From Arthrobacter roseus (GTDB lineage Bacteria > Actinomycetota > Actinomycetes > Actinomycetales > Micrococcaceae): a stretch of DNA of 64,000 nucleotides. A program made the translations under genes and the position numbers. Within the stretch, counting starts at the first letter, position 1; every line of letters begins with the position of its first letter. Of this stretch, positions 36,015-44,262 are shown one piece after another. The notes beneath the pieces were generated by a model that did no database searches, had not been told where the DNA came from, and saw only the letters and a program-made list of their open reading frames with translations. The stretch is taken from contig NZ_JAFBCU010000001.1 of the NCBI RefSeq assembly GCF_016907875.1, forward strand, positions 1,178,001 through 1,242,000, read 5' to 3'.

Positions 36015-38345
36015 TCAGGGCCGGCGCCATAAGGACACCGACCACAGGGTTGCCTTGATCCACTCTATCCGTGAGGCCTTGCTGGTCAGGGCCTCACGGA
36101 CTGTTCGGAGGTCCTGCCACACGGTCGGATGTGTGGAAGTCAAAGCAACACTGTCCTCAACAGGCCCCCGTCCGTAGCGCGCCATTTCGCAGGCCGAGCG
36201 CACTCGGTTCAGGGCTGCTGAACTCTCAGTGTTTAGATCCGCCTGGGAAGCTAATCTGGCGGCGAAAGTGCGCGGTGTGTCCGCAACAGTTGCTGGGTAC
36301 CCGAGGTCAAGGGCCGTATCCTGCAGCTCTTGCCAGGCCGCAACGGCGGTGCCCGAGGCGTAGGCCCTGCGGCGACGCCACTTTCGGACCCCCCCGGGCA
36401 CCAGAGTCAACAGGATCAAACCTGGTACGACGGCGGCAAACCAGAGAGCGCCGTGGCCACCGGATTTCGATCCTGCCGTAGCAGGCTCTGATTCGGACTC
36501 AGGCTCTGCTGATGGGGAAGGATCATTCACCGGACGGTCGCTGCGGGGATCCAGAGCGTCAGCTGGGTCCTCATCAGCGCTCGCCGGGTTTTCCTGGGCG
36601 TACTGGGGCACCACGCCGCGTGAGGGGGTCGGTTCAAACGGGATCCACCCAATTCCCTCGAAATACAACTCTGGCCAGGCATGGGCGTCACGTGAGTTGA
36701 CGGAGTATTCCTTGAGCTCCTGTCCACCAGAGCTCGTCACAGTCTCTCCCGTGCTCGTCCCGGGTACGTAGCCGATGGCAATCCGACTGGGGATGTCCGC
36801 GATGCGGGCCATGACCGCCATCGCTCCGGCATAGTGGACGCAGTAGCCGGACCGCTCCTGGAGAAAAGAGGCAATGACGTCCATGCTGTTGCCGTCGTAG
36901 CCGCCGTCGACCGGTGCTTCCAGCGAGTAATTGAAATCGGGTCCACGCAGGTAAGCCTGGATGGCGAGCGCCTTCTCGTAGGGATTTTGCTGATCCTGCG
37001 TCACCTGCAACGCTGTGTCGCTGACAATGCCAGGGACACCGTTGGGGACTGCGAAGAACCGGTCGTCTACTCTGCCGGGAGCAGAAGGCGGCGCAGACGT
37101 GAGCTGCTGACGCGTCACGTTGGGGTCAACGCTCAGCACCTCGTAGTCTTGCCGGAGCGTTGAACTCTCTTCGCCGAGGATGGTGAGGGTCTTCGGGTCC
37201 CAGGTCCACTTGCCCTCAAGCCCATTGACGCTCAGGGGCGCATAGGGTGCCAGGAGCCACGGACTGTTGAAACTACCCGTTGTGATGCGTGTCAGGGTGG
37301 CGTCCTGAAACTGCAATTGTCGGCGTGCGGATGGGCCACCGATGTTCGCCAGACCGGACTGCCGATCCACGTCCCGCGGTTCTGGTTCCCAGCGGTCACC
37401 CCCAAAATTCTCCAATGTCACCGAGCGCAGATACATCGGTTCTTCGGAGTTCGTTGCGTAGGTGATTCTCCCGAATCCCTGCGGGTTGCGAAGGTCCCGG
37501 CCCAGGCTGACCACCGGGTTCAGGCCCGTTCCGCTGCCGAGGAGATCCAGGCGGGAACCATGTGGAAAAGATCCGGTGGTGAACCCAGGGATGGCTAAGG
37601 GGACAACCGCGGTGGCCGCTATGCAGACCACGGCAATCATCGTCGCGCGCTGGAGAAGAGCCGTGGCACCCATGGTGCGGGGTCCGGTGCGCAGCTGCCC
37701 GATAGCGTGCGCTGTTCCTAAGAGAATCAGGAAGCCAGCGCCGGCAGCGAGCAATGAGGAGATACTGATGCTCTCAGGCAGGACGACCGCGGGAATCAGC
37801 AGGAGCGCAATGAGCCCCAGCCCGCTGAGCGCTGGCATGCGTAAGGTGACGGCGAGAGCGTCGACGATGATTGTGATCAGTCCCACCAGGGCACTGGTGA
37901 GGAGCAGAATCCCGTCTGTTGGGAGCACCGGAGCAACCTGGGACATGATCGTTGTTTCAGCGTGATTGATCAATATCGGCAGGTATTGAAGTGTTTGGCT
38001 GGTCGGTATGAAGCCCAGGGCGCTGGCGTTGGGGAAGAACTGTGCGGTGAGGATACACAGCAGCGTGAGCGTCCCCAGAATAGGTGTCAGCAGTGAAGGC
38101 AGTCGAAGGCTACGGGCTGCGGACATCGCCAGCAGAACGATGGGGACCGTTGTCAGGACCCCCGGCACCCAAGCGGCATTGTCAATGAGACCGTCGAGAC
38201 TCAGGGTGGCCAGGACAACTGCGATGCCCACGGCCGCTGACACGAACCAGTGGGCATGGCGGCCGACGACGCCGCCGCCGTCCGAGTGTCGGTCCGGAAC
38301 CGAACCGTGGTGGTCGCTGGTGGCGTCCCGTGCCGGGGCTCTCAT
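36015..38345 (-). CDS. TgpA-type transglutaminase-like membrane protein (DUF3488/DUF4129)
   Basis: 776 residues. Five or so N-terminal helices (DUF3488) are followed by a periplasm-side transglutaminase core with the catalytic cysteine in ERSGYCVHYAGAMAVMAR and the histidine-aspartate part in NSRDAHAWPELYFEGIGWIP. Then come a proline/acid-rich linker, one helix (GALWFAAVVPGLILLTLVPG) and a cytoplasmic DUF4129-type end. The family is linked to MoxR and DUF58; its substrates are unknown. ATG 38345 overlaps the DUF58 stop (ATGA). The frame upstream of it is a shadow of DUF58. Confidence 0.9.
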   Translation of the reverse strand: MRAPARDATSDHHGSVPDRHSDGGGVVGRHAHWFVSAAVGIAVVLATLSLDGLIDNAAWVPGVLTTVPIVLLAMSAARSLRLPSLLTPILGTLTLLCILTAQFFPNASALGFIPTSQTLQYLPILINHAETTIMSQVAPVLPTDGILLLTSALVGLITIIVDALAVTLRMPALSGLGLIALLLIPAVVLPESISISSLLAAGAGFLILLGTAHAIGQLRTGPRTMGATALLQRATMIAVVCIAATAVVPLAIPGFTTGSFPHGSRLDLLGSGTGLNPVVSLGRDLRNPQGFGRITYATNSEEPMYLRSVTLENFGGDRWEPEPRDVDRQSGLANIGGPSARRQLQFQDATLTRITTGSFNSPWLLAPYAPLSVNGLEGKWTWDPKTLTILGEESSTLRQDYEVLSVDPNVTRQQLTSAPPSAPGRVDDRFFAVPNGVPGIVSDTALQVTQDQQNPYEKALAIQAYLRGPDFNYSLEAPVDGGYDGNSMDVIASFLQERSGYCVHYAGAMAVMARIADIPSRIAIGYVPGTSTGETVTSSGGQELKEYSVNSRDAHAWPELYFEGIGWIPFEPTPSRGVVPQYAQENPASADEDPADALDPRSDRPVNDPSPSAEPESESEPATAGSKSGGHGALWFAAVVPGLILLTLVPGGVRKWRRRRAYASGTAVAAWQELQDTALDLGYPATVADTPRTFAARLASQADLNTESSAALNRVRSACEMARYGRGPVEDSVALTSTHPTVWQDLRTVREALTSKASRIEWIKATLWSVSLWRRP

Positions 38346-39763
38346 ATGGAAGCCGCTGGGGCCGTGGTGCGGCTTGCCCCTGAGCTTACCGAGTCGTCGA
38401 AGAAGGCCCAGGCCGCGGCGATGGACGTCTGCGGGGAGATGGCAATGGCATGCCATCCGCTACGGCGCAGAATATTGAGAACCTCGTGTGCACTGCGCGG
38501 ACGGTCTGTGACGAGCATGGCGAACGAGTGAGAACCGTAGCTCGCGGAGAGGGCCATCCGCTGCGCTTCTTCGATGCTGATTCCGCCCAGCAGGGCCATC
38601 AGGGGGCCGCGCATGGACTGGCCAGCCAGCTTGTCCATGAACAGTTCCCCGTAGGCGGCGGAGCCGGACGCCTGGATCGCGCTGCCGCGCTGACTCCTTC
38701 TTCTGGAGGTTGTCGAGCTTCTGGAGGTTGTCGAGCCGGACGGTGAAACCAGTTCGAGCGCAGCGAGACCTTCAGCGACATCGTGAAACCCTGCTGGTCC
38801 GGTGAACTCCTCCTGGTCCTTGTTGTGCGCCGACGCTGAACTCCGGAGCGCGGGTGAAGCGTGCTGATCCAGAAAGCGAACAGTGTGACCCTGCTCAATG
38901 AACTGGTGTACAACCGAGACGGCAGTGGTAACACACCACTCGAAGGATTCAGAGCTCCGCACACTGCCAGCGTTCATTGACATAGGTAGGGGATACCCGT
39001 TGGTGTGGCTACTCTCCCGGCGGTCCAGGATGATCGTGGCCTGGGGCGTGGAGACAGATTCTTCCTGACGAACCATGAGTTCACCGTGCCGTGCTGTGGC
39101 AGCCCAGTGAACGCGGCGCATGGGATCTCCACTTCGGTACTCGCGGGTCATCACATCGTCGTTACTCGGGTTGGCCTGTCGACGTGTGGTCGCGTTCCCC
39201 TCTAGCCCACGCGTGCCAGAAAGCGTGCTGACCGGCAGATCCAGGGGCGACGGAGCCACTATCAGGTGATCGACCGTCCCGACGGTGTGCCTGGCCCGGC
39301 CCAGACCGAACGGGTCGGTAAACTCAGCGGAGAGCGGCCCCACCGGAAACATCCCTCTGGATGCTGATCGGATGCGGTATTCGTAGGAGGATGACTGCGG
39401 GTTTCTGGCGGTGCCGCCCGAGTAGGCATAGCTCGGAGCCTGGCCAAACGTCGTCGGCAAACCCTCGGTCAGAAGGGACGTTCCAGGTCCGGTTCCCTTT
39501 GCTGTGATCCTCAGGTGAACTCGGGCGGTCACTCCCGTAAAAACCGTGGGCGGCGCGAAACGGCGCTCCACGTTCAAGCGCGGCCTCATCAAACGAACTA
39601 TGGCCACCGACAGCAACGGCAGCACCACCAAGAAGATTCCCAGATGCAGCAGATCTCGACGGCCCAACGACTCAGCAAAAATCAGTGCCAGCACCCCTGC
39701 TGCAATGAAGCCCCAGCCTCTGAGGGTAAGCGTTTTCCCCGGAAGTCGGGCCAGTAAATCCAC
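38342..39763 (-). CDS. DUF58 domain-containing membrane protein
   Basis: 473 residues. Two N-terminal helices, a beta-rich stretch and the DUF58 signature YRSGDPMRRVHWAATARHG (around residues 208-226) with QATIILDRRESS before a VWA-like fold. It acts with MoxR ATPases, probably in assembly of metal-dependent complexes at the membrane. A serine/arginine-rich insert near residue 345 is partly made by a perfect 18-bp tandem duplication at 38700-38735. GTG start 39763 is 16 bases after the moxR stop, and it is translationally coupled to the transglutaminase gene. Confidence 0.92.
   Translation of the reverse strand: MDLLARLPGKTLTLRGWGFIAAGVLALIFAESLGRRDLLHLGIFLVVLPLLSVAIVRLMRPRLNVERRFAPPTVFTGVTARVHLRITAKGTGPGTSLLTEGLPTTFGQAPSYAYSGGTARNPQSSSYEYRIRSASRGMFPVGPLSAEFTDPFGLGRARHTVGTVDHLIVAPSPLDLPVSTLSGTRGLEGNATTRRQANPSNDDVMTREYRSGDPMRRVHWAATARHGELMVRQEESVSTPQATIILDRRESSHTNGYPLPMSMNAGSVRSSESFEWCVTTAVSVVHQFIEQGHTVRFLDQHASPALRSSASAHNKDQEEFTGPAGFHDVAEGLAALELVSPSGSTTSRSSTTSRRRSQRGSAIQASGSAAYGELFMDKLAGQSMRGPLMALLGGISIEEAQRMALSASYGSHSFAMLVTDRPRSAHEVLNILRRSGWHAIAISPQTSIAAAWAFFDDSVSSGASRTTAPAASI
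38700..38735. repeat. Perfect 18-bp tandem duplication inside DUF58
   Basis: CTTCTGGAGGTTGTCGAG occurs twice head to tail at 38700-38717 and 38718-38735. On the coding strand it adds six residues of a serine/threonine/arginine-rich loop and keeps the frame. It looks like a recent replication-slippage event. Confidence 0.85.
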
Positions 39764-39778
39764 GATGTTCAGCCGCGA

Positions 39779-40789
39779 CTAGCGTCGTGCCAGAGTTTGA
39801 TGCCGCGAGGTTTCCGGTATAGGGGTTGCCGCCAGAATGGAGCTGATGATTCCAGCGGGGGTTTCACCGCTGCTGAGAGCCTTGCGGTCGAGGATGAGTC
39901 GGTGCGCCAGGACGACCTGCGACATTTCCGAGATATCGTCTGGCAGCACAAAGTCCCGGCCCTGCAGGGCTGCAGATGCTTTGGCCGCCCGCAGTAGTTG
40001 CAGTAGTGCACGGGGGCTGGCCCCAAGCCTGAGGTGAGAGTGTTCTCTCGTGGCGCGACCAAGAGCAACCGTGTACTCCTTGACGGCCGGAGAGACGTGC
40101 AGGCTTTGAACCAGGGTGATCATGGCTGCGATGTCCGTTCCTGACACCACGGGGTTGATTGATTCCAGCGGAGAGGCGCCCTGATGACTTTCCAGCATGT
40201 CCATTTCCGACTGCGCGTCAGGGTAACCCATGGAAATGCGTGCCATGAAGCGGTCCCTCTGCGCTTCCGGCAGCGGATACGTACCCTCCATCTCGATGGG
40301 ATTCTGGGTGGCGATGACCATGAATGGATCGCCCAGCGAATGGGTTTGGCCGTCGACTGTGACCTGGTGTTCTTCCATGCACTCAAGCAGGGCCGATTGA
40401 GTTTTGGCCGACGCGCGATTAATCTCATCGCCAATGACGAGGTTGGCAAATACCGGGCCCTGGCGGAATTCGAATCTGTGGCTGTCTTGATTGTAAATGG
40501 AGACGCCGGTGACGTCCGAAGGAAGGAGATCGGGCGTGAACTGAATCCTTCTCACACTGCAGTCCACCGTGCGAGCCAGCGTTTTGGCGAGCATCGTCTT
40601 GCCGACGCCGGGCACGTCCTCCACGAGCAGGTGTCCCTGTGCCAGTAGTACCGTCAGGGCGGTCTGGGTTGCTTCCGGCTTTCCGTCAATGACGGTATTC
40701 ATGGCCGCGAGGATACGTTCAGCTGCGTCATGGAACGAGTGCAGCGAAGCGGAGGAGGTGTCGTCGTGGTCGTGCTGGTGTATGCCCAT
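39779..40789 (-). CDS. MoxR family AAA+ ATPase
   Basis: A 336-residue MoxR chaperone-like ATPase. Walker A VEDVPGVGKTMLAK (around 56-69), Walker B-region VIGDEINRASAKTQSALLEC, the sensor stretch ATQNPIEMEGTYPLPEAQRD and the C-terminal lid GASPRALLQLLRAAKA are all present. It is the first gene of the MoxR-DUF58-transglutaminase operon. The leader carries a GCCCG-N6-CGGGC inverted repeat at about 40806-40821. Divergent from tatD. Confidence 0.95.
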   Translation of the reverse strand: MGIHQHDHDDTSSASLHSFHDAAERILAAMNTVIDGKPEATQTALTVLLAQGHLLVEDVPGVGKTMLAKTLARTVDCSVRRIQFTPDLLPSDVTGVSIYNQDSHRFEFRQGPVFANLVIGDEINRASAKTQSALLECMEEHQVTVDGQTHSLGDPFMVIATQNPIEMEGTYPLPEAQRDRFMARISMGYPDAQSEMDMLESHQGASPLESINPVVSGTDIAAMITLVQSLHVSPAVKEYTVALGRATREHSHLRLGASPRALLQLLRAAKASAALQGRDFVLPDDISEMSQVVLAHRLILDRKALSSGETPAGIISSILAATPIPETSRHQTLARR

Positions 40790-40916
40790 GAATACCTTTG
40801 AAGGGCCCGCGTCAACGGGCAGACGGCTGTGTCTAAAGTAACATTATCCATCCCAACCACCGGTGCTGCTGAATAGTTCCATGACTCTCTCGGCGCACAG
40901 AGATTAGGGTTGGACC

Positions 40917-41891
40917 ATGTCTTCTGAGCAGAACCAGCACCAGACCGCCGTTCCAGTCGCCTACCGTGCTCTAGAAGCTGGACCTGAAGCGCTGTGGGAT
41001 GTGGCATCGGCAGGAGGCGGTGGACGGCAACGCAGCGCCTTTGACCAGCAGGGTGCGCGGCGGAAGCTTGAGTATCCACCAGCGCCCGAACCGTTACCCA
41101 TTGCGGTCATGGATAACCACACGCATCTGGATATGGAAGACGGCAATGTGGCCGTGTCCGTGAAGGATGCCCTCGACGCCGCCGAAGCTGTGGGGATCTG
41201 CGGGGCCGTGCAGGTTGGTTGCGATCTTGCGTCCTCGCGTTTCACTGTCGCCGTGCTCAACGACGAACCCCGTCTGTTGGGGGCGGTAGCGCTGCACCCG
41301 AATGAGGCTCCGCTGCTTGCCGCACGTGGTGGACTCGAGGACGCGTTGGGTGAAATCGAAAAACTGGCCGCCCACCCCAGGGTCCGCGCGATCGGGGAAA
41401 CCGGGCTCGACTACTTCCGGACGGCTGCTGAGGGCCTCCAGCGTCAGCAGGACTCGTTTCGCCGCCACATCGACATAGCGCGTCGGCTTGGCCTTGCGCT
41501 GCAGATCCATGATCGTGATGCCCACGACGACGTCGTCCGCGTTCTGGGGGAGGAAGCCCTACCGGAAAAGGTGGTTTTCCACTGCTTCTCAGGAGGCCCC
41601 GAGCTGGCGAGAATCTGCAACGAAAACGGTTGGTACATGTCCTTCGCGGGCACGTCGACGTTCAGGAATGCTGGAGCGATCCGTGAGGCCCTGACCGTCG
41701 CGGATCTGGCACTGATGCTGGTCGAGACTGACGCACCGTTTCTGACACCGCACCCGTTCAGGGGTAAGCCAAACGCAAGCTATATGGTCCCTTATACGGT
41801 TCGTGCTATGGCTGAGACGCTGAATGTGGACCTTGCTGAACTCTGCAGTCGGCTGCGTAGCAACACTGAAGCGGTGTACGGGATTTGGTAA
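40917..41891 (+). CDS. tatD: TatD family metal-dependent hydrolase
   Basis: 324 residues. The TatD TIM-barrel starts at MDNHTHLDMEDG (about residue 65) and shows AIGETGLDYFRTA, LQIHDRDAHDDV, VFHCFSGGPELA and VETDAPFLTPHPFRG, which supply the metal ligands of 3'-5' exonuclease-type TatD enzymes. The first ~64 residues are an extension rich in Gln/Ala with the conserved RKLEYPPAPEPLP lead-in found in related actinobacterial proteins. It lies upstream of rpf and ksgA as in Rv1008-Rv1010. Confidence 0.94.
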   Translation: MSSEQNQHQTAVPVAYRALEAGPEALWDVASAGGGGRQRSAFDQQGARRKLEYPPAPEPLPIAVMDNHTHLDMEDGNVAVSVKDALDAAEAVGICGAVQVGCDLASSRFTVAVLNDEPRLLGAVALHPNEAPLLAARGGLEDALGEIEKLAAHPRVRAIGETGLDYFRTAAEGLQRQQDSFRRHIDIARRLGLALQIHDRDAHDDVVRVLGEEALPEKVVFHCFSGGPELARICNENGWYMSFAGTSTFRNAGAIREALTVADLALMLVETDAPFLTPHPFRGKPNASYMVPYTVRAMAETLNVDLAELCSRLRSNTEAVYGIW

Positions 41892-41939
41892 AAGTCACGT
41901 TTGCCCGATAATCACAACTCCGTTACGGTTAGACGTTAT
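41885..41939 (+). promoter_or_regulatory. Candidate rpf promoter with three GTTA repeats downstream
   Basis: TTGGTA (41885-41890, running into the tatD stop), a 16-base spacer and GATAAT (41907-41912) form a plausible promoter. Just downstream, GTTAC (41922), GTTAG (41928) and GTTAT (41935) recur in the same orientation. They resemble half-sites of the MtrA motif (reverse complement GTAAC), and MtrA is known to control rpfB in mycobacteria; spacing here is not canonical. Confidence 0.35.
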
Positions 41940-42063
41940 TAGCCGGGGTCGGGGAAGGCTTTCCGGATAATCCACTCGCGTGGTGGTCATTGATGTGGTC
42001 GTTCCGTTCGTATGCCCACCTCAACTCTGCCCGCGCAAAGCTCATGGGGCACTTTTGTGCGCT

Positions 42064-43281
42064 GTGAACCCCCGTGCCCGGATACTTTCGACGTTATGGG
42101 TACTCGTGGCGGGTTCAAGAGGTAAGCGCTGGGTCATGATTGCAGCGCAGGGTGCTGTGATGTTTTCGCTCGTCCTGGGACTGGTGGCCTTTGTTGGCAA
42201 CAACAAATTGGTGACGTTGACCGTGGACGGCAGGACCAGCACTGTGCAGACGTTCGGTGGCACCGTGGGGGACGTCCTCGGTAAGGCAGGCGTCGGCGTC
42301 GATGCCGCCGATCACGTGACGCCAGCGCTGTCGGCGGCAGTCCAGGACGGCACGATCATCAGTGTCAACCAGGCAACCGCTGTGACCGTCACCCTTGACG
42401 GTGCGGAATCTACGGTCAACACTACGTCGGACACCGTGGGGGACCTCGTGGCAGAACTCGGCGTTGCCCGGCAGTCGCGACTCTCAGCCTCACTGGAGAC
42501 CAATTTGGTGACGTTGGCGAACCCTCTCTACATTTCAACCCCCAAGACCGTTGCGCTACTCGCTGATGGCAAGAGCCGTGAGGTAACGACGACGGCTGAG
42601 ACAGTGGCCGATCTTCTGGCCGATGCAGATGTGTCGCTCGGCGACAAGGACCGAATCTCCATTCCGGAATCCTCGCTCGTCGTTGCCGGGATGGCACTGA
42701 AAATCACCCGTGTGGAGACGGGTAAGGAAACCACTAAGACCAAAGCTGTTCCCTTCACCACCAAAGAGGTCAAAGACAACTCCCTGGCCGAGGGTAAAAC
42801 AAAGGTGAAGACCGAAGGCGTTGCCGGTGAAACCGAGGTCGTCTACGCGCTGACAGTGATCGACGGCAAGACAGTCAGCCGGAAAATGCTGAGCGAGACT
42901 GTCCTGATCAAAGCTGTGCAGGAGTACATCCTCATCGGCACCGCTGTAGAAGACGAAGAAGTAGTAGCAGCAGTAGAAGAAGAGAAAAAGCCGGAAGAGA
43001 AACCGGGTCAGGGGACCGGCGTTGCTGGTCCCAGCGCCGGCAACTGGGCTGCCCTGGCTAAATGTGAATCTGGCGGAAACTGGTCCATCAACTCAGGCAA
43101 TGGTTACTACGGCGGGCTCCAATTCAGTCTCCCCAGCTGGCGTGGTGCCGGTGGCGGCAAATATGCACCGTATCCACATGAGGCATCACCGGCTGAGCAG
43201 ATCGCAACGGCTGAAGTCCTACGCTCCAGCGGTGGATGGGGCCACTGGCCCTCCTGTGCTGGACAGCTGGGATTGCTCTAG
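42064..43281 (+). CDS. rpfB: Resuscitation-promoting factor, RpfB-type (DUF348-G5-transglycosylase)
   Basis: About 405 residues from GTG 42064. A membrane helix (GAVMFSLVLGLVAFVGNNK) is followed by three DUF348 repeats with the VTLTVDGRTSTVQTFGGTVG pattern, a G5 domain (KTKAVPFTTKEVKDNSL), a Glu-rich linker, and the lysozyme-like Rpf domain with the catalytic glutamate in ALAKCESGGNWSINSGNGYY. It cleaves peptidoglycan and supports regrowth from dormancy. GTG 41980 would add 28 residues unlike the family, so 42064 is preferred, although neither has a good Shine-Dalgarno. Between tatD and ksgA as in Rv1008-1010. Confidence 0.93.
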   Translation: MNPRARILSTLWVLVAGSRGKRWVMIAAQGAVMFSLVLGLVAFVGNNKLVTLTVDGRTSTVQTFGGTVGDVLGKAGVGVDAADHVTPALSAAVQDGTIISVNQATAVTVTLDGAESTVNTTSDTVGDLVAELGVARQSRLSASLETNLVTLANPLYISTPKTVALLADGKSREVTTTAETVADLLADADVSLGDKDRISIPESSLVVAGMALKITRVETGKETTKTKAVPFTTKEVKDNSLAEGKTKVKTEGVAGETEVVYALTVIDGKTVSRKMLSETVLIKAVQEYILIGTAVEDEEVVAAVEEEKKPEEKPGQGTGVAGPSAGNWAALAKCESGGNWSINSGNGYYGGLQFSLPSWRGAGGGKYAPYPHEASPAEQIATAEVLRSSGGWGHWPSCAGQLGLL

Positions 43282-43303
43282 GTGCTGCCGCTATTGCACC
43301 TAG
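43278..43303 (+). other. Intercistronic hairpin between rpfB and ksgA
   Basis: CTAGGTGC (43278-43285) and GCACCTAG (43296-43303) form a perfect 8-bp stem with a 10-base loop. The left arm contains the rpfB stop codon and the right arm ends 9 bases before the ksgA GTG. Without a T-run it is not a classic terminator; it may tune ksgA translation or mRNA decay. Confidence 0.55.
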
Positions 43304-43312
43304 AATGACAAG

Positions 43313-44200
43313 GTGACTGAACCCTCCCAGCCTGACGGCACCACCCGCACTCAGCCTCTGCTGGGGGCCGGAGACATCCGCAGGCTCGCCGCGCATCTGG
43401 ATATCCGACCCACGAAAGCTCTGGGTCAGAACTTCGTGATCGATGGCAACACTATTCGTCGTATCGTGTCCGCCGCTGGACTGGATGAGACGGAAACGGT
43501 CCTGGAGGTGGGGCCGGGTTTGGGGTCCCTGACGCTTGGCCTGCTTGACGCCGCAGCCCGAGTGGTCGCGGTCGAAATTGATCCGGCCCTTGCTGGTCTA
43601 CTTTCGGACACGGTAGCCAAGGTGCGTCCCGGAGCTCAGGACCGGCTAACGGTTGTCCTGGCCGATGCTATGCGCGTCACGGAACTGCCATACTCGCCCA
43701 CGGCGCTGGTAGCGAACCTGCCATACAACGTTGCCGTGCCGGTTGTCCTGAATCTGCTGGAACGCTTTCCCAGCCTCGAGCATGGTCTCGTCATGGTCCA
43801 GGACGAGGTAGCGGATCGTCTGGCTGCGCCTCCCGGATCACGGACGTATGGCGTTCCGTCGGTCAAAGCCGCCTGGTATTCGCAGATGCAGAAGGCAGGC
43901 GTCATTGGGATGAACGTTTTCTGGCCAGCACCAAAGATCGCGTCCGGGCTGGTGCGTTTTACCCGGCGGGACCCTCCACAGACCACGGCCACCCGGCAAG
44001 AGGTGTTTGCGGTTATCGACGCGGCGTTTGCCCAGCGCAGGAAGACGCTGCGGGCAGCTCTGGCCGGGTGGGCCGGCAGCCCCGTAGCGGCAGAACAGGC
44101 CATCCGGCATGCGGGCGTGGACCCGAGTGCTCGTGGCGAAGTCCTCGATGTGAAGGCTTTTGCCCGGATTGCAGAAGGCGGTCGTGCGTTATTTGCCTGA
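43313..44200 (+). CDS. ksgA: 16S rRNA (adenine1518/1519-N6)-dimethyltransferase
   Basis: A 295-residue KsgA/RsmA that dimethylates two adjacent adenines in the 16S 3' hairpin during small-subunit maturation. Seen: [23 protein letters not shown]-binding [31 protein letters not shown] and the catalytic [23 protein letters not shown] start at 43313. The usual downstream neighbour ispE (Rv1011) is missing; an ABC-F gene follows after 62 bases that contain only a small CTGGG/CCCAG hairpin. Confidence 0.96.
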   Translation: MTEPSQPDGTTRTQPLLGAGDIRRLAAHLDIRPTKALGQNFVIDGNTIRRIVSAAGLDETETVLEVGPGLGSLTLGLLDAAARVVAVEIDPALAGLLSDTVAKVRPGAQDRLTVVLADAMRVTELPYSPTALVANLPYNVAVPVVLNLLERFPSLEHGLVMVQDEVADRLAAPPGSRTYGVPSVKAAWYSQMQKAGVIGMNVFWPAPKIASGLVRFTRRDPPQTTATRQEVFAVIDAAFAQRRKTLRAALAGWAGSPVAAEQAIRHAGVDPSARGEVLDVKAFARIAEGGRALFA

Positions 44201-44262
44201 ATAACGGCCGGACCCCGGTAAGCTGGGGAATCCCAGAATCAACGTGAGGAAGTAGCTACCAC

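Noticed and set aside
41892-42063. c-di-AMP (ydaO/yuaA-type) riboswitch upstream of rpfB
   Set aside because: Known for some actinobacterial rpf genes, but the region is short and lacks the conserved riboswitch segments.
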